Origin: an uncultured Verrucomicrobiales bacterium
GTDB lineage: Bacteria > Verrucomicrobiota > Verrucomicrobiia > Verrucomicrobiales > DEV007
Length of the DNA stretch: 64,000 nucleotides
Assembly (NCBI GenBank): GCA_943789025.1
Contig: CALSSN010000016.1
Span: 171,976-235,975, forward strand
Direction of reading: 5' to 3'
Within the stretch, counting starts at the first letter, position 1, and each line of letters begins with the position of its first letter. The notes beneath the pieces were generated by a model. It saw only the letters and a program-made list of their open reading frames with translations. It did not search any database and had not been told where the DNA came from. A program made the position numbers and the translations under genes. This document shows, in pieces, positions 39,918 to 49,724 of this stretch.

Positions 39918-40070
39918 TTATCTCGATATCTCGAAGTGGTCGAGGTTCGCGACCTTGTCCCACGCGGCGGCGAAGTCGCGCACGAAGACTCCCACTCCGT
40001 CATCGCAGCCATAGATCTCTGCGATGGCTCCGGGCTGGGGATTCGATCCAAACAGAAGATCCACGGCGGT
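39918..40070 (-). pseudogene. katG: Remnant of catalase-peroxidase 3' end
   Basis: About 50 codons ending in a TAA match the C-terminus of catalase-peroxidase KatG: TAVDLLFGSNPQPGAIAEIY, then VRDFAAAWDKVANLDHFEIS. KatG is about 730 residues, so more than 90 percent is missing. Upstream (toward 40190) the frame loses similarity and meets the 3' end of imuB. It is a decayed gene end in the 313-base gap between the RluE-like gene and imuB; nothing else is seen in that gap. Confidence 0.75.
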
Positions 40071-40190
40071 GCCCGACACTGGCCGGCGGAGGCGCCACGG
40101 GCACCTGGATGACAGGTTGTAACTCTGCCACACCGACCGCTCACCGGAAGATACCGGCGCTCTCCAGCTTTGCATCTTCGCGTGGCCCTT

Positions 40191-41816
40191 CTATCCGTAG
40201 ATCCCCTCCAGCTGCCACTTTCCTTTGCCATCGCGAGAGATACGGAGGAGACCGCCCGTTTCCAGTTCCACATCCCATTCCTCTCTCTGCCATGCCTCTT
40301 GACCCCACCAGTCTCCGGAAAAAATCCATGGGCCGAGACATGCACCGATCCGCCCGCAAAACCGCCCGCTCCGGATCTCAAGCAGACTAACAACACCGGC
40401 ACCTTTGTCGGCGCCACGGTTCTCGACAACGTCAATCCGCTCAGGTGGTCGCAGGCGACGTAAGGGCAGCCCCCACTTCGGCTTCTGGTTGGTGTCACCC
40501 TGGAAAAGTGCCGCATCCGCATCCATCAATCTGACCTCTTCCGCCGCGCTGCCGATCGCCGGAATGTCCACAGGAGTAAACGGCTGCATGACGAAGGCAT
40601 CCGAACGGTATCCATCGAGCGGTTGCGGGCTTCCGGCAAGACCGTCTCTGCCGAGGAGCGCCTCGATCTGCGCGAGGGTTTCAGCCAGCTGGTGCGGGTC
40701 CCGAACCCCCCTCCCGAAAAGTCCCTGCTGGCTTGCGGTCGGCCGGGCAGGAAAGAGCTTGAGAGCCAGTTTCTCCAGCGGCGCCTTCGCTTCCACCCCG
40801 TCGAGACGTGTATGAAGAACCCGGTGCAGGAGCTCCAGGTCGCAACTCGCTGCGGGAAGTTTTATTTCTTCACGGCGCCTCCGGCCATCGGCAAAACCAA
40901 GCACCAGAAGCATCCGCACCACCACCAGATAATCCCCCGCAATCTCGGCGAGCAATTCTTCGAGCATCCGGCGCAGGAGGAAAAGCAACGGCTCGAGCGC
41001 ATCGAGCGGATACTCGAGTTCTTTCACTCGCAGGTAACGTTTTTTGCCGCGCTCGAGATCGAGAAGACGCCCGCCTTTCCCCGCTGCGTCATCCCAGAGC
41101 CGAGCCCCGACCGTGCCGAGGCGCCGCACAACTTCATCACGAGGCAAGGCCACCAGTTGCGCCACCGTAACAATTCCCCAGTCAGAAAGAATCCCCGCCA
41201 CCCCCGGATCAGGCGCAAGGCTCGAGAGCGGCAACTCCGCCACCCTCGCCGATCCGCCGCCACCCGTTGCCGCGGAGGGAAGAGAAACGCACACCGGATC
41301 GGCCCGTAACGCTGCCAGCATGGCCGCTTCCGGCCCATCAGCCAAGCCGAGGAGCAGATCACCAAGCGCGCACTGCTCGCGTGCTTGCCCGAGCACATCC
41401 AGAGCGTATGACCGGAGCGCCGCAGGCGTGGCAGGCAGAGTGACGGCTCGCAGGTCAAGCGTCACCACCCCCGGAGAAGTGGCTTCGAAGCGGGGAGAGA
41501 GTTTTTCCGCAAACGCAAGCATCTCGGTAACAGCGCAGTTCTCTGCCTCGATGTCCCGGCGGAGCAGGACCAGCCCGGCATGACGCGCATACGCCTGACT
41601 CGCTGTCATCCCGATCTCGACTCCTTGCGCCAGAGCACCAGCATCCGCTTCGACAATCCACCCCTTGTCCGAACTCCCAGCCTTTCGGCCACCACTGCCA
41701 CCATGCTCGCCGTCGATGAGAGCAACCAGATCGGGCACGCGCAGTTTCTGCGCCTCGAGCGCAACTCGACGCGCGACCTGAAGCATGAAGTCCGGCGCAT
41801 GAAAAGTCGCGAACAT
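40191..41816 (-). CDS. imuB: ImuB-like Y-family DNA polymerase protein
   Basis: This 541-residue protein resembles ImuB, a Y-family polymerase-like, usually catalytically inactive factor of damage-induced mutagenesis that links DnaE2 and the beta clamp. The start MFATFHAPDFMLQVARR and PDLVALIDGEHGG fit the family. A polymerase-like body follows with VAQLVALPRDEVVRRLGTVG (helix-hairpin-helix). The C-terminal little-finger region ends QLEGIYG. It starts inside the end of imuA, so the two are coupled. The downstream dnaE2 expected in many SOS cassettes is not there; only the katG remnant and the RluE-like gene follow. Confidence 0.82.
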   Translation of the reverse strand: MFATFHAPDFMLQVARRVALEAQKLRVPDLVALIDGEHGGSGGRKAGSSDKGWIVEADAGALAQGVEIGMTASQAYARHAGLVLLRRDIEAENCAVTEMLAFAEKLSPRFEATSPGVVTLDLRAVTLPATPAALRSYALDVLGQAREQCALGDLLLGLADGPEAAMLAALRADPVCVSLPSAATGGGGSARVAELPLSSLAPDPGVAGILSDWGIVTVAQLVALPRDEVVRRLGTVGARLWDDAAGKGGRLLDLERGKKRYLRVKELEYPLDALEPLLFLLRRMLEELLAEIAGDYLVVVRMLLVLGFADGRRRREEIKLPAASCDLELLHRVLHTRLDGVEAKAPLEKLALKLFPARPTASQQGLFGRGVRDPHQLAETLAQIEALLGRDGLAGSPQPLDGYRSDAFVMQPFTPVDIPAIGSAAEEVRLMDADAALFQGDTNQKPKWGLPLRRLRPPERIDVVENRGADKGAGVVSLLEIRSGRFCGRIGACLGPWIFSGDWWGQEAWQREEWDVELETGGLLRISRDGKGKWQLEGIYG

Positions 41817-41827
41817 GACAAACCGGT

Positions 41828-42733
41828 TCAACCCGCACAAAGCAACCTTGCACCTGCCTCGAAACCTCTTCGGTCGCGAAGCACCTGAACCTCAAGTACC
41901 GAATGAATGTCCTCGCGACGATCATCAAGCGTTACCAGAGAAAGCTGCAACTGCGCCATATCCAGACGTACGCGAGCACTCGGAACCATCGGTCGGGGGG
42001 TAAAAACCAGACACCGGATCTCCGCGGTGTCCGCGAGAGTGCGGAGGCGAAACCAGGTGCTCTTCGGGATGCTCCGAAGCTCTTTTTCCCGGCATGCCTG
42101 AAGATCGAGGAGCACGGTTCTGATATTTCCGTCACGCAGGAGAAGATCCGCCACCTTGAGCGCCCTCTCCACACAACCAGACAGCGCTCTCCTGTTTCCT
42201 GTTCTCAGTTCCTGGTTCTTCTTCCTCTCTTTTCCGGTGCCATTTTGCGCCCCCTCAGGGTGACGGCAACGGACCCAGAACAACCGCCCGAGCAGCACCG
42301 ATTCGAGGTCAGAAAAATCGAAACAATCTTCCGCATCCACAAGGGCAACGGGATGGCCTGCTGCCAGCTCTTCCCTGAGCACGGCAGAAAGAACCAGACC
42401 ACAACCAGGTGCTGGAGGCTCTACCGATATTTCACTGATACCATCTCGCGGAAGATTCAGACGATCGATACCGGGGATGCCGCAGCCGCTGCCGCTGCCG
42501 CTGCCTGCTTCTGTCTTCCATGTCGGAGCGTGACTGCCGTCTTGGACGTCCGCCAACGAAGCCGGCGGCTTCATGCCGGTGGCTTGATTCTGAGTGTGAG
42601 CGTGAGCGGGCAGAGCCGCAAACCCTGGGGGCACCGCACTGGAAAACTTTGTGCCAAGCAGGTTCCGCAACGCCACAAGCGTGGCTTTTTTTTCTTTTTC
42701 AGAGCACCCTGCATTCGGCCTTGAAGTGTTCAT
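41828..42733 (-). CDS. imuA: ImuA-like SOS mutagenesis protein
   Basis: This 301-residue protein is a RecA-fold-like ImuA (SulA-related) component of the SOS mutasome. Recognisable are GIPGIDRLNLPRDGISEIS, VALVDAEDCFDF and the end RRGFEAGARLL. Most residues before about 85 look like a low-complexity extension (GSGSGSGCG), so the start could be downstream of the ATG given here. The ATG lies inside a perfect LexA-type palindrome, so either transcription starts very close or the true start is internal. Confidence 0.75.
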   Translation of the reverse strand: MNTSRPNAGCSEKEKKATLVALRNLLGTKFSSAVPPGFAALPAHAHTQNQATGMKPPASLADVQDGSHAPTWKTEAGSGSGSGCGIPGIDRLNLPRDGISEISVEPPAPGCGLVLSAVLREELAAGHPVALVDAEDCFDFSDLESVLLGRLFWVRCRHPEGAQNGTGKERKKNQELRTGNRRALSGCVERALKVADLLLRDGNIRTVLLDLQACREKELRSIPKSTWFRLRTLADTAEIRCLVFTPRPMVPSARVRLDMAQLQLSLVTLDDRREDIHSVLEVQVLRDRRGFEAGARLLCAG

Positions 42734-42740
42734 GCGAACA
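42727..42740. promoter_or_regulatory. LexA operator upstream of imuA
   Basis: TGTTCATGCGAACA is a perfect match to TGTTC-N4-GAACA, the LexA-binding motif reported for Verrucomicrobia as I recall it. It overlaps the annotated imuA start codon, so LexA would repress imuA-imuB, the expected SOS target. Confidence 0.85.
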
Positions 42741-42839
42741 CATTACCCGCCTCGACTCTCTCTGCAATCCAAAGCTACACACAAAGGCGTTTTTTGCCTC
42801 CCGTCACTGGCTCCGGAAGAACCACACACCACGGCCATG

Positions 42840-43385
42840 CTACTCCCCGGGATCCACCCCAGACGCGAGCGGTGCCGGGGACTTGCCTTCTCCCTTGGGC
42901 GGACCACCCGGGCCGGGTTTAAAAAACGTCACCAGACACCCTCCCACCGCAGCCAGAACAATGCCGAGATAAAACGGGAATGGCACTGAACTGATCCCTC
43001 CCTTCGGAGGGTGGAGACTCAGTGAGACAGCTGCATTAATAATCGGCGCCCCGGCGAAAACGATCGCCATGACCACCGGTGGCGACCCCTTGGCTCCGAA
43101 GGCAAGGAGCACTCCGAAAGCACCAATCGCTCCCATAATTCCGGCAACGAAGCTCCAGCTCAGACCCTTGACCGGATAGGACCAGAATCGCAGATCGCCT
43201 CCTTTCGCTGCGATGAGAACCAGCGGCGCAACCACCGCAGTCAAGAAATATGCGATCCCCACCCAGAGGAAGGCTTTGTAGCGGCCCAATTCTGGATCTC
43301 CGATTGCCATCTGGCCGGTATGAAGCATGACGCCGTAGACGCCCCAGGCAAAAACAGTGAGAAAAGCAAAAGCGAGCCAGGTCAT
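42840..43385 (-). CDS. Small multi-pass membrane protein, EamA-like
   Basis: This 181-residue protein has about five membrane helices (WLAFAFLTVFAWGVYGVML, FLWVGIAYFLTAVVAPLVLI, WSFVAGIMGAIGAFGVLLAF, PPVVMAIVFAGAPIINAAVS, FYLGIVLAAVGGCLVTFF). The spacing resembles one half of a drug/metabolite transporter of the EamA type, which normally has ten helices. A proline-rich cytoplasmic tail follows. Substrate unknown; it may work as a dimer. Confidence 0.65.
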   Translation of the reverse strand: MTWLAFAFLTVFAWGVYGVMLHTGQMAIGDPELGRYKAFLWVGIAYFLTAVVAPLVLIAAKGGDLRFWSYPVKGLSWSFVAGIMGAIGAFGVLLAFGAKGSPPVVMAIVFAGAPIINAAVSLSLHPPKGGISSVPFPFYLGIVLAAVGGCLVTFFKPGPGGPPKGEGKSPAPLASGVDPGE

Positions 43386-43520
43386 TTTTTTGTGAGATCC
43401 GGATTGAAAAGATTACGTCGAAAAGTGCTCCCGTCCCGGAGCAGGTGCAAGCCTCATCGCAGCAACCGGCCCGGGAGAATCAATGACGAAGCCCAGCCAC
43501 CCTCTCATTGATCCTTTTTT

Positions 43521-44123
43521 TCAGCCAAAGTAAGACGGAGCGTTTCCCGGCTTCCATTTGATGTTGCAGCCAGAACTCGGGACAGCACCTGCGATCGGTG
43601 GCGCACCCGTCAGCATCCCGTCGAGCGCCCTCCGCAGGTCCTCCCCGGTGACAGGAACCCGCTCGTTTTTCGGCCGGGAGGCATCAAACTGCCCGGCGTA
43701 ATGAAGCCTCAAATCACCCGTGAAGAGAAAAAAGTCCGGAGTGCAGGCTGCCGCATAGGCTTTTGCCACCTCCTGGGTCTCGTCGTAGAGGTAGGGGAAA
43801 TCCCAACCAAAATCTCCAGCGAAGCGCAGCATCGCCTCCGGAGCATCCTGCGGGTAATTTTCAACATCGTTCGAGTTAATCGCTACCACACCGACCCCCT
43901 GCGCAGCGCATTCCTCCGCGAACCCGGCAAGCGCCTCGGCCAGGTGCACCACGAAAGGGCAGTGATTGCAGGCGAAAATCACCAGTAAGCCGTTCTTCCC
44001 AGCCACCTCAGAAAACGCAAAGCAGCGCCCGGTCGCATCAGGCAGCGAGAACTCAGGAGCGGCAGCACCCTCCTCGAGAGAAAAAGTAGAGTAAGCCTCA
44101 GCCATAGGAAGAGAAGACAGCAC
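43521..44123 (-). CDS. Thioredoxin-fold redox protein (AhpC/TSA-like)
   Basis: This 200-residue protein has a thioredoxin fold of the peroxiredoxin-like redoxin type: APEFSLPDATGRCFAFSEV, VIFACNHCPFVVHL with a CxxC active site (CNHC, about residues 53-56), and CTPDFFLF with a cis-Pro-like position. The final segment PSSGCNIKWKPGNAPSYFG matches a family of single-domain thioredoxin-like proteins. No signal peptide is evident. It is divergent from the E2 gene. A reducing or peroxide-scavenging role is likely but unproved. Confidence 0.82.
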   Translation of the reverse strand: MLSSLPMAEAYSTFSLEEGAAAPEFSLPDATGRCFAFSEVAGKNGLLVIFACNHCPFVVHLAEALAGFAEECAAQGVGVVAINSNDVENYPQDAPEAMLRFAGDFGWDFPYLYDETQEVAKAYAAACTPDFFLFTGDLRLHYAGQFDASRPKNERVPVTGEDLRRALDGMLTGAPPIAGAVPSSGCNIKWKPGNAPSYFG

Positions 44124-44354
44124 CTGCGGGCCCTCGCCGCAAGAGTGAGTCTGCCGAAGAAATCACAAGCGGGAGGGGAGGAAAATTCCCGAAACCCGCG
44201 ACAAATCTGCAGCATTGCGTGTAAGATTTCCGGCACCGTGCCTGCCGAGTATGCCCACTCCGGCAGCTCGCAGACACCTGCTTCCGTGACGCGACAATAA
44301 AAGTTCGCATTCGACCCGTCTTCGCATTACCCCTTTTATCCGAGATTCTCTCCT

Positions 44355-45611
44355 ATGGCTGACGTTCCCATCCTCATGCCCCAACTTGGCGAATCCATCG
44401 CCGAGGCCGTGATTGTATCGATCAAGATTCAAGTCGGCGACAAAGTCCTGGCTGATCAGGAGATTATGGAGGTGGAGACCAACAAGGCAGTCATGGCGGT
44501 GACTACTCCCCGCTCCGGCACCATCAAAGAAATTCGTGCCAAGGTCGATGAAAGCTACCCGATCGGCACAAATCTTGCGACTATGGAGTGTGACGCGGTT
44601 CCGATTACGAGCAAACTGCGTGATGACGTAAGCAGCGGCGACGCTGAAAAAACAGCTGCGAGCACCGACGCAGGCCAACAAACGAAGGAAGAAGAAGAAG
44701 AGCAACCGCACTTCGCCCCGGACAACGGATCCGGTCTGGCCGTGCCGGAAGAACCTAAGGTGCAACCCATCGTCAAGGGACTCCCGGTCCCAGCAAATGC
44801 CACCGGCGCCTCCTACATCTCACCACGCATGCGCCGTCGCATGGACGAACTCGGCCTCAACGCCTCGGATCTGGCAGCGATCGCAGGTACCGGAGCCGGG
44901 GGCAGGGTTACTGTGGAAGACTTTGAAAAATTTCTCTCCCGCCTCGACGATGAACTTCTAACCGACGCCTCGCCCATGCGCATCGCAGTGGCTGACTCGA
45001 TGCGGAGGAGTTGGACGCGCCCGCTTGCCACTGTCGGATCACCCGTCGTGCTCGATTCCGTTCTTGTGCACCGGAAAACGCAAAGCAAAAAACCCGGGCC
45101 AGCTCTCTACGCACTTCGTGCCCTGGCCATCGCCATTTCTGAAAACACTGCCGTCGGTGGTCGCTTGATCGGTGAACGCATTGTCCACCCCAGCTCGATC
45201 GATATCGGCTTCGCTGTCGAGGTGGCTGACGGCGTCCTCGTCCCGGTCATTGAGAACGCCGACCAACGCTCACTCTCCGAGCTGGTCGATGACTACAACG
45301 AGCTCGTCGAGCTCGCCCGCAAACGCCGCCTCCCGACAGAAGCACTCAGGCCGGGGATTGCCACGGTAACCAACTTCGGATCCTTCGGCATCGTCTGGGC
45401 AACCCCGATCCCGCTGCCGGAACAGAACCTTGTTCTCGGGCTTGGAGTAGGACGTAAAAAACCTGTCTGGAGCAAGGAGGTGGATAACTTTATCCCCGTC
45501 ACCGAGGCAGAAATCACGCTTTCTTTCGACCACCGGATTCTCGATGGCGGCGGCGCGGGAAGGCTTCTAGCTCGGATCAGTGAGCTCCTCAAGGAACCGG
45601 AGGCACTGTAA
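44355..45611 (+). CDS. Dihydrolipoamide acyltransferase E2
   Basis: This 418-residue protein is the E2 core of a 2-oxo acid dehydrogenase complex. A lipoyl domain is at about 1-78, with the lipoylated Lys in EVETNKAVMAVTTP. An acidic Gln/Glu-rich linker follows. The E3/E1-binding domain is at about 155-195 (YISPRMRRRMDELGLNASDL). The acyltransferase domain has the catalytic motif FDHRILDGGGAGRLLARI near the end, with the reaction His and Asp in place. The E1 subunits are at 11-13 kb on the other strand, so the complex is dispersed. The substrate is not determined. Confidence 0.92.
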   Translation: MADVPILMPQLGESIAEAVIVSIKIQVGDKVLADQEIMEVETNKAVMAVTTPRSGTIKEIRAKVDESYPIGTNLATMECDAVPITSKLRDDVSSGDAEKTAASTDAGQQTKEEEEEQPHFAPDNGSGLAVPEEPKVQPIVKGLPVPANATGASYISPRMRRRMDELGLNASDLAAIAGTGAGGRVTVEDFEKFLSRLDDELLTDASPMRIAVADSMRRSWTRPLATVGSPVVLDSVLVHRKTQSKKPGPALYALRALAIAISENTAVGGRLIGERIVHPSSIDIGFAVEVADGVLVPVIENADQRSLSELVDDYNELVELARKRRLPTEALRPGIATVTNFGSFGIVWATPIPLPEQNLVLGLGVGRKKPVWSKEVDNFIPVTEAEITLSFDHRILDGGGAGRLLARISELLKEPEAL

Positions 45612-45632
45612 GCAGAAAAACGGCAATCGGGA

Positions 45633-45660
45633 CGACGGTCTGCCGTCGGCTTTTTCTTTT
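45633..45660 (+). terminator. Terminator after E2 gene
   Basis: CGACGG-TCTG-CCGTCG forms a perfect 6-bp stem followed by a T-rich tail, 21 bases after the E2 stop and before the convergent EF-G gene. Confidence 0.75.
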
Positions 45661-45708
45661 CCTTGAGGGGATTGAATGCGATTCGTGCTCGCCTTTTCGC
45701 TGCCCTCC

Positions 45709-47817
45709 TTACTTTCGCTTGGCAGCTTCAGCTTCCTGAGCAGCCTTGATCACCTCTTCTGAGACATTCTTCGGGCAGGGCGCGTAGTGACTGAACTCCA
45801 TGGAAAACTGGCCGCGACCAGAGGTCATGGTCCGCAGATCGCCGATGTAACCAAACATGTCACTGAGAGGCGCATCGGCCTTGACCCGAATCCCGGTTGG
45901 AGTCCTTTCCTGTTCCTTGATCATGCCGCGGCGACGGTTGAGGTCACCAATCACGTCGCCGACATTGTCCTCGGGAGTGAACACATCGAGCTTCATGATC
46001 GGCTCGAGAATCTGCGGCCCAGCTTTCGGCATCGACTGCCGATATGCGGCCCGGGCGCAGACTTCAAAAGCGACCGCACTCGAGTCCACCGAGTGACTGG
46101 CGCCATCCACCAGGGTGATCTTAACATCAAGCAGCGGGTAGCCAGCCAGTGGTCCTTTGACAATCGATGTCCGGAACCCTTTCTCGATCGCCGGCCAGAA
46201 CTCTTTGGGAACATTCCCACCGACGACCTTGGACTCGAACAGAAAGCCTTTGCCATCTTCGTCCTCTTCCTTGGGAAGCGGCTCGATAATGAAGTCAATT
46301 TTTCCGAACTGACCGGAGCCTCCAGACTGCTTCTTATGGGTATAGCTGTCTTCGATTTTCTTCGTGATCGACTCGCGGTAGGCCACCTGGGGTGCACCCA
46401 CTTCACACTCGACTCCGTGCGTTCTTTTGATGATATCCACCTTGATATCGAGGTGGAGCTCACCCATTCCCTTAAGAATCGTCTCACCTGAATCGAGATC
46501 GGTCTCGACTCGGAACGACGGATCTTCCTTAAGCATTTTTCCCAGTGCAGTCCCCAGTTTCTCGGCTGCCCCTTTATCCTTGGGTGCAACCGCCATCGAG
46601 ATCACCGGATCCGGGAAGACCATCGGCTCGAGAGTGGCCGAGTTCTTAGGATCGCAGAGGGTGTGACCGGTCTGGACGTTTTTCAGTCCGACCAGAGCAA
46701 TGATATCTCCGGCCTGCGCAGAATCGAGCTCCTCCCGCGAGTCCGCGTGCATCTCGACCAGGCGACCGACTCGCTCGGTCTTCCCGGTGAAGGTATTGAG
46801 AATGGTATCTCCTTTATTCAACTTACCCGCATAGATGCGAGTGAAAGTCAGGGCGCCGAACTGGTCATCCATAATCTTGAATGCGAGTGCCCGGAGCGGG
46901 CCATCCGGGGTGACCTCTGCGAAGGATCCCAGCGGGTTCCCATCCAGATCAATTTCCGGCTGGGGCGGCACCTCGGTTGGGCTGGGCAGATAGTCGACCA
47001 CCCCATCGAGCACATTCTGCACTCCTTTGTTCTTGAAAGAGGAGCCGCAAAAAGTCGGGAAAAAGTCGAGGGCAATCGTGCCCTTGCGGATGCATTTCTT
47101 GATGTCTTCGATCGATGGCATTTCCCCCTCGAGGTATGCCTCCATCAAATCATCGTCCTGCTCGACCGCAGTCTCGATAAGCTCAGCGCGGTATTTTGCG
47201 CTTAGCTCTTTCATGTTATCCGGGATGTCGGTGATCTCGAAATTCTCTGGCTGACCCGATTCATCCCAGACATATGCCTTCTCAGTCAACAGATCGACGA
47301 CTCCGACGAAATTGTCCTCAGTTCCGATCGGCAGCACCATGACCAGAGGCTTGGCAGCAAGCACAGTTTTGATCTGATCAAGCACACGGTAGTAATCCGC
47401 ACCGAGACGGTCGAGCTTATTCACGTAAATGATCCGTGCGACTTCCGAATCATTGGCGTAGCGCCAGTTGGTCTCGGATTGCGGCTCCACCCCGCCGGAC
47501 CCGCAGAAAACACCGACTCCCCCATCGAGCACTTTCAGAGAACGGTAGACTTCAATCGTGAAGTCGACGTGTCCTGGGGTGTCGATGATATTGAAGCGGT
47601 AATCTTTCCAGAAGCAGCTGGTGGCTGCAGATTGGATGGTGATGCCACGCTCCTGTTCCTGCTCCATGAAGTCTGTAGTGGCCTCGCCATCGTGGACTTC
47701 TCCGAGCTTGTGGACTTTGCCGGTGAGTTTGAGGATGCGCTCGGTGGTCGTGGTTTTCCCAGCATCTACATGGGCGAAAATTCCGATGTTCCGGTATTTT
47801 GAGAGGTCGACTGACAT
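45709..47817 (-). CDS. fusA: Elongation factor G, probable paralogue type
   Basis: This 702-residue GTPase translocates tRNAs on the ribosome. G1 is [18 protein letters not shown]2 [11 protein letters not shown]3 [11 protein letters not shown] and G4 VNKLD. Domains II to V are complete ([58 protein letters not shown] IV). Features such as [20 protein letters not shown] resemble the EF-G2 group found beside the classical str-operon EF-G in several bacteria. No ribosomal protein genes flank it here. It could be the only EF-G, but a paralogue is more likely. Confidence 0.9.
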   Translation of the reverse strand: MSVDLSKYRNIGIFAHVDAGKTTTTERILKLTGKVHKLGEVHDGEATTDFMEQEQERGITIQSAATSCFWKDYRFNIIDTPGHVDFTIEVYRSLKVLDGGVGVFCGSGGVEPQSETNWRYANDSEVARIIYVNKLDRLGADYYRVLDQIKTVLAAKPLVMVLPIGTEDNFVGVVDLLTEKAYVWDESGQPENFEITDIPDNMKELSAKYRAELIETAVEQDDDLMEAYLEGEMPSIEDIKKCIRKGTIALDFFPTFCGSSFKNKGVQNVLDGVVDYLPSPTEVPPQPEIDLDGNPLGSFAEVTPDGPLRALAFKIMDDQFGALTFTRIYAGKLNKGDTILNTFTGKTERVGRLVEMHADSREELDSAQAGDIIALVGLKNVQTGHTLCDPKNSATLEPMVFPDPVISMAVAPKDKGAAEKLGTALGKMLKEDPSFRVETDLDSGETILKGMGELHLDIKVDIIKRTHGVECEVGAPQVAYRESITKKIEDSYTHKKQSGGSGQFGKIDFIIEPLPKEEDEDGKGFLFESKVVGGNVPKEFWPAIEKGFRTSIVKGPLAGYPLLDVKITLVDGASHSVDSSAVAFEVCARAAYRQSMPKAGPQILEPIMKLDVFTPEDNVGDVIGDLNRRRGMIKEQERTPTGIRVKADAPLSDMFGYIGDLRTMTSGRGQFSMEFSHYAPCPKNVSEEVIKAAQEAEAAKRK

Positions 47818-48096
47818 GGTTCCTTGGAGTTACTCGTTATCGCCCCGGCCAGTTGTCCGTCTATTCTTTTTGCGGACCACTTCGCGGGGGATGCAATAGC
47901 TAGTTCATTTCATGGATTTGGCAACTGCGCAGTGACTGCTTTTTCTCGATCCTTTTCCGCCCGAAAAAACGAGACATTTCAAACCTCTGCCATCTTCCCC
48001 GCAGATGTATGGATGAGCGGCGGAGCTTGCGCATGCTCTTGGTCGGCCCCAACCTGAAAAAAAAGCGGCCGGCCCAACCGATCCCCCCACGAAGCG

Positions 48097-49488
48097 ATGA
48101 CACGCGACGCTCTTGCCTCATCCGGAGACACACCCCCTGTTCTCGAAACGCCATGGTCGAGGTCGCTGCGCCTCGCTCTCAGCGCCATCGCCGTGGGACT
48201 GGCTGCCTGCTTCGTTGGATCTCTGCACGATTCCCTGAGGCCACTCGTCCCGATCGGCTGGGCAGTCTGGGCGCTTGGCGGATTTCTAGCCTATCGCCAG
48301 GTGGAAGAAAAAGAGCAAAGCACCCTCACCATCAAGCGCATTCTTCTCATCGCGATCTTCCTGCGCGCGGTTGCCTTTGCCATGCCACCGACCCTCTCCG
48401 ATGACGTCCACCGCTACCTCTGGGACGGCTGGATCACACTCCAGGGCGGGAACCCTTTCGAACATCTTCCGAGTGATCCCGCCCTCTCCTCGATCCAAAA
48501 AACCCTCGACCTCACTGCTCTCAATTCGCCAGACTACTTCTCCGTCTACCCTGCCACCAGCCAGTTACTTTTCGCACTGGGGGCGCTCGGCGAGAAACTA
48601 CAGACAGGTCTCGGCATCTGGACGCTGAAACTTGTCCTCGGTCTGATAGAATTAGGCGGACTGCTGCTGCTCGCTCGCCTGGCTCGGCCCGGAGCGCTTG
48701 TTCTCTATGCCTGGCACCCTGCGGTGGTCGTCGAATCCTGGGGGCAGGCCCATTCAGAGGCAGCGGCGGCAGGGTTGCTTATTCTTTGCTGCTTCGCCCT
48801 CACGCGAAGTCGCAGCTGGCTGGCTGTGGCTGCTCTCAGCCTCGCCGTCTGGGTTAAGCTCCACCCGCTTCTTCTGCTCCCCTGGCTTCTCGCCGTGGTC
48901 GGGTGGCGGTGGTGGTGGGTCGCCGCCGCGACCAGCGTTTTCGTCTGGCTCCCATTTCTCGCTCCATTCGTTCCGGCAAACCTCAAATCCTCGATGGACC
49001 TTTATACCGGCGCCTTCGAGTTCAATGCGGGCATCTACGAGTTCTTCGTCCTGGTGGGCGACATGCTCCTTCGGGGCTCCGGGTTGCTCGGCGGCTCCGG
49101 CGACTCGTCGAAAATCGTCGCTCTTCTCCTCCAGTGCATTCTGCTTGGCATCCTTCCCGTGCTTTATGCCAAAGGATGCTTCCAAAGGTGGAGCTTTCCC
49201 CGAGCTGCCGCTCTCACCTACGGGCTTGTGCTTATGACCACCGCCACCATTCACCCGTGGTACTCGCTGCCCCTTCTCGCCCTCCTTGCGGTGGCCGGCC
49301 GAACCGCCTGGCACTGGCAGTATCTTGCCGTCGCTCTGTCTGTTAGTTACCTGAGCTACACGCACGGCCAGGCCTGCTACCACGCCGGAATGGTTCTCGC
49401 CTGGGGAGGCTGGTTTATTCTCCTCGTCTCCGGGAATTCTTTCCGCAAAGGAAAAAGGAAAGACGTCTGCATCCAGCACACCTCCTGA
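48097..49488 (+). CDS. GT87-like multi-pass membrane glycosyltransferase
   Basis: This 463-residue protein has about ten membrane helices. After the third comes the acidic loop SDDVHRYLWDGWITLQGGNP, which fits the catalytic Asp region of C-type (polyprenyl-phosphate-dependent) mannosyltransferase-like GT87/DUF2029 proteins. A large loop then contains YFSVYPATSQLLFALGAL. It probably transfers a sugar at the inner membrane; donor and acceptor are unknown. It is divergent from EF-G across a 279-base gap in which I see no other feature. Confidence 0.7.
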   Translation: MTRDALASSGDTPPVLETPWSRSLRLALSAIAVGLAACFVGSLHDSLRPLVPIGWAVWALGGFLAYRQVEEKEQSTLTIKRILLIAIFLRAVAFAMPPTLSDDVHRYLWDGWITLQGGNPFEHLPSDPALSSIQKTLDLTALNSPDYFSVYPATSQLLFALGALGEKLQTGLGIWTLKLVLGLIELGGLLLLARLARPGALVLYAWHPAVVVESWGQAHSEAAAAGLLILCCFALTRSRSWLAVAALSLAVWVKLHPLLLLPWLLAVVGWRWWWVAAATSVFVWLPFLAPFVPANLKSSMDLYTGAFEFNAGIYEFFVLVGDMLLRGSGLLGGSGDSSKIVALLLQCILLGILPVLYAKGCFQRWSFPRAAALTYGLVLMTTATIHPWYSLPLLALLAVAGRTAWHWQYLAVALSVSYLSYTHGQACYHAGMVLAWGGWFILLVSGNSFRKGKRKDVCIQHTS

Positions 49489-49685
49489 GTGAGCAGGCGG
49501 AAACAAACACAAGTCACCCCCCGGGAGACACATCCCGAAATTTGCCCGGAATCTCCCCAGAAGCACCGGGAGCCGCAGCCTGCAACCAGGGCCAAATCAA
49601 CGACACCTCATTCAATCAAGGCCCCGGATTCCCAGTCCGCCTTACGCTCTTTGCAAGCCAAAACGCAGCAGGGCTTCCCTGCCCT

Positions 49686-49724
49686 CGTTCCTCCGTTCCT
49701 CCGTTCCTCCGTTCCTCCGTTCCT
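49686..49724 (+). repeat. Tandem CGTTCCTC repeat
   Basis: Nearly five copies of CGTTCCTC sit directly beyond the stop codon of the glycine-zipper lipoprotein gene. It is one of several short tandem repeats in intergenic DNA of this window. Confidence 0.9.

Noticed and set aside
40040..40112. Similarity of the 40.06-kb sequence to the 230-bp repeat (GGCGGTGCCCG)
   Set aside because: Only a short chance match; the region is better explained as the KatG 3' remnant.
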